From contig DIEQ01000010.1 in the NCBI GenBank assembly GCA_002418705.1, forward strand, positions 1 to 13,881: 13,881 nucleotides of DNA, read 5' to 3'. The position numbers and the translations under genes were made by a program. The notes beneath the pieces were generated by a model. It searched no databases, had not been told where the DNA came from, and was given only the letters and a program-made list of their open reading frames with translations. Shown here in pieces: positions 13,667-13,881 of this stretch (within the stretch, counting starts at the first letter, position 1; the number at the start of each line of letters is the position of its first letter). The stretch is from Mageeibacillus sp. UBA5770 (GTDB lineage Bacteria; Bacillota_A; Clostridia; Saccharofermentanales; Saccharofermentanaceae).

Positions 13667-13881
13667 CTAGGCCTTTCTTAAAACATCTTTCATTTTGTGA
13701 TTACGCCAAAGCGAGCGCATAAGGGAACATGCCAGATAACCCAGAATAGACAGAATCACGATTGCTGCTCCCGATGCAATATTCAGATTATAAGAAACCC
13801 AAAGGCCGCTTATACAAAAAACGGTGCTTAGAAAGATGGCCAGAAACATACGGGATTTTAGTTTACGGGTAAAAATCGCAG
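13667..13881 (-). CDS. Metal ABC transporter permease, ZnuB/MntB type (C-terminal end)
   Basis: About 70 codons run in from the right edge and end at TAG 13669-13667. The segment FLAIFLSTVFCISGLWVSYN and then IASGAAIVILSILGYLAC matches the last two membrane helices of the ABC-3 family, where LxSYYLDIPSGATIVL-type sequence is characteristic. Such permeases import Zn, Mn or Fe with a lipoprotein and an ATPase. The start and most of the gene lie outside. The end RNHKMKDVLRKA is cytoplasmic. It is upstream of and in the same direction as the LytTR gene, separated by 166 bases. The metal cannot be assigned from this part. Confidence 0.7.
   Translation of the reverse strand, partial: AIFTRKLKSRMFLAIFLSTVFCISGLWVSYNLNIASGAAIVILSILGYLACSLMRSLWRNHKMKDVLRKA

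Overview
The window looks like chromosomal DNA of a Gram-positive, low-to-mid GC anaerobe of the Clostridia, most likely Lachnospirales-like. The reasons are strong AGGAGG-type ribosome binding sites, lipoprotein signal peptides, a CotH-type protein, an ABC sugar importer controlled by an AraC-type regulator, and a LytTR/LiaF-like pair. The organism assignment is an inference from gene content. No RNA genes, CRISPR array, complete insertion sequence or phage genes were seen.

Left part (1-9203), a sugar-utilisation locus. A DUF5107/TPR protein (minus strand, cut by the left edge) is divergent from an AraC-family regulator (plus). Next comes a minus-strand three-gene importer operon transcribed as ATPase, permease, binding lipoprotein. 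All three resemble the L-arabinose AraGHF proteins, but the real substrate cannot be read from sequence. Divergent from that operon is an aldose 1-epimerase (plus) followed by a Cof-type HAD phosphatase (plus). The two divergent intergenic regions, 4.8 kb apart, carry the same 34-bp tandem element (27 of 34 identical). In both it lies exactly 6 bp from an identical AACAGA -35 box, with a 17-bp spacer and an extended TGC -10 on the minus-strand side. This is the best candidate for the AraC regulator's operator. It would tie the DUF5107 protein, the transporter and probably the epimerase and phosphatase into one small regulon. No sugar kinase, isomerase or glycosidase is visible, so the catabolic part is either elsewhere or partly carried out by the DUF5107 protein.

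Middle (9204-11301). A bidirectional hairpin separates the phosphatase from a minus-strand pair: a CotH-kinase-like lipoprotein with a Gly/Met/Pro-rich tail, and downstream a 72-residue protein of unknown function. Just beyond is a short possible gene remnant ending at a strong terminator.

Right part (11302-13881), all minus strand. There is a DUF1801 protein plus RidA enamine/imine deaminase operon. Then a LytTR DNA-binding protein overlaps a LiaF-like membrane protein by 14 bases, a typical regulator/membrane-partner arrangement for envelope-stress sensing. At the right edge is the C-terminal end of a ZnuB/MntB-type metal ABC permease.

Several gene starts were moved inward to the codon with a proper ribosome binding site: AraC 2350, binding protein 4374, epimerase GTG 7177, small protein 9557, CotH 11117, LytTR 13500.
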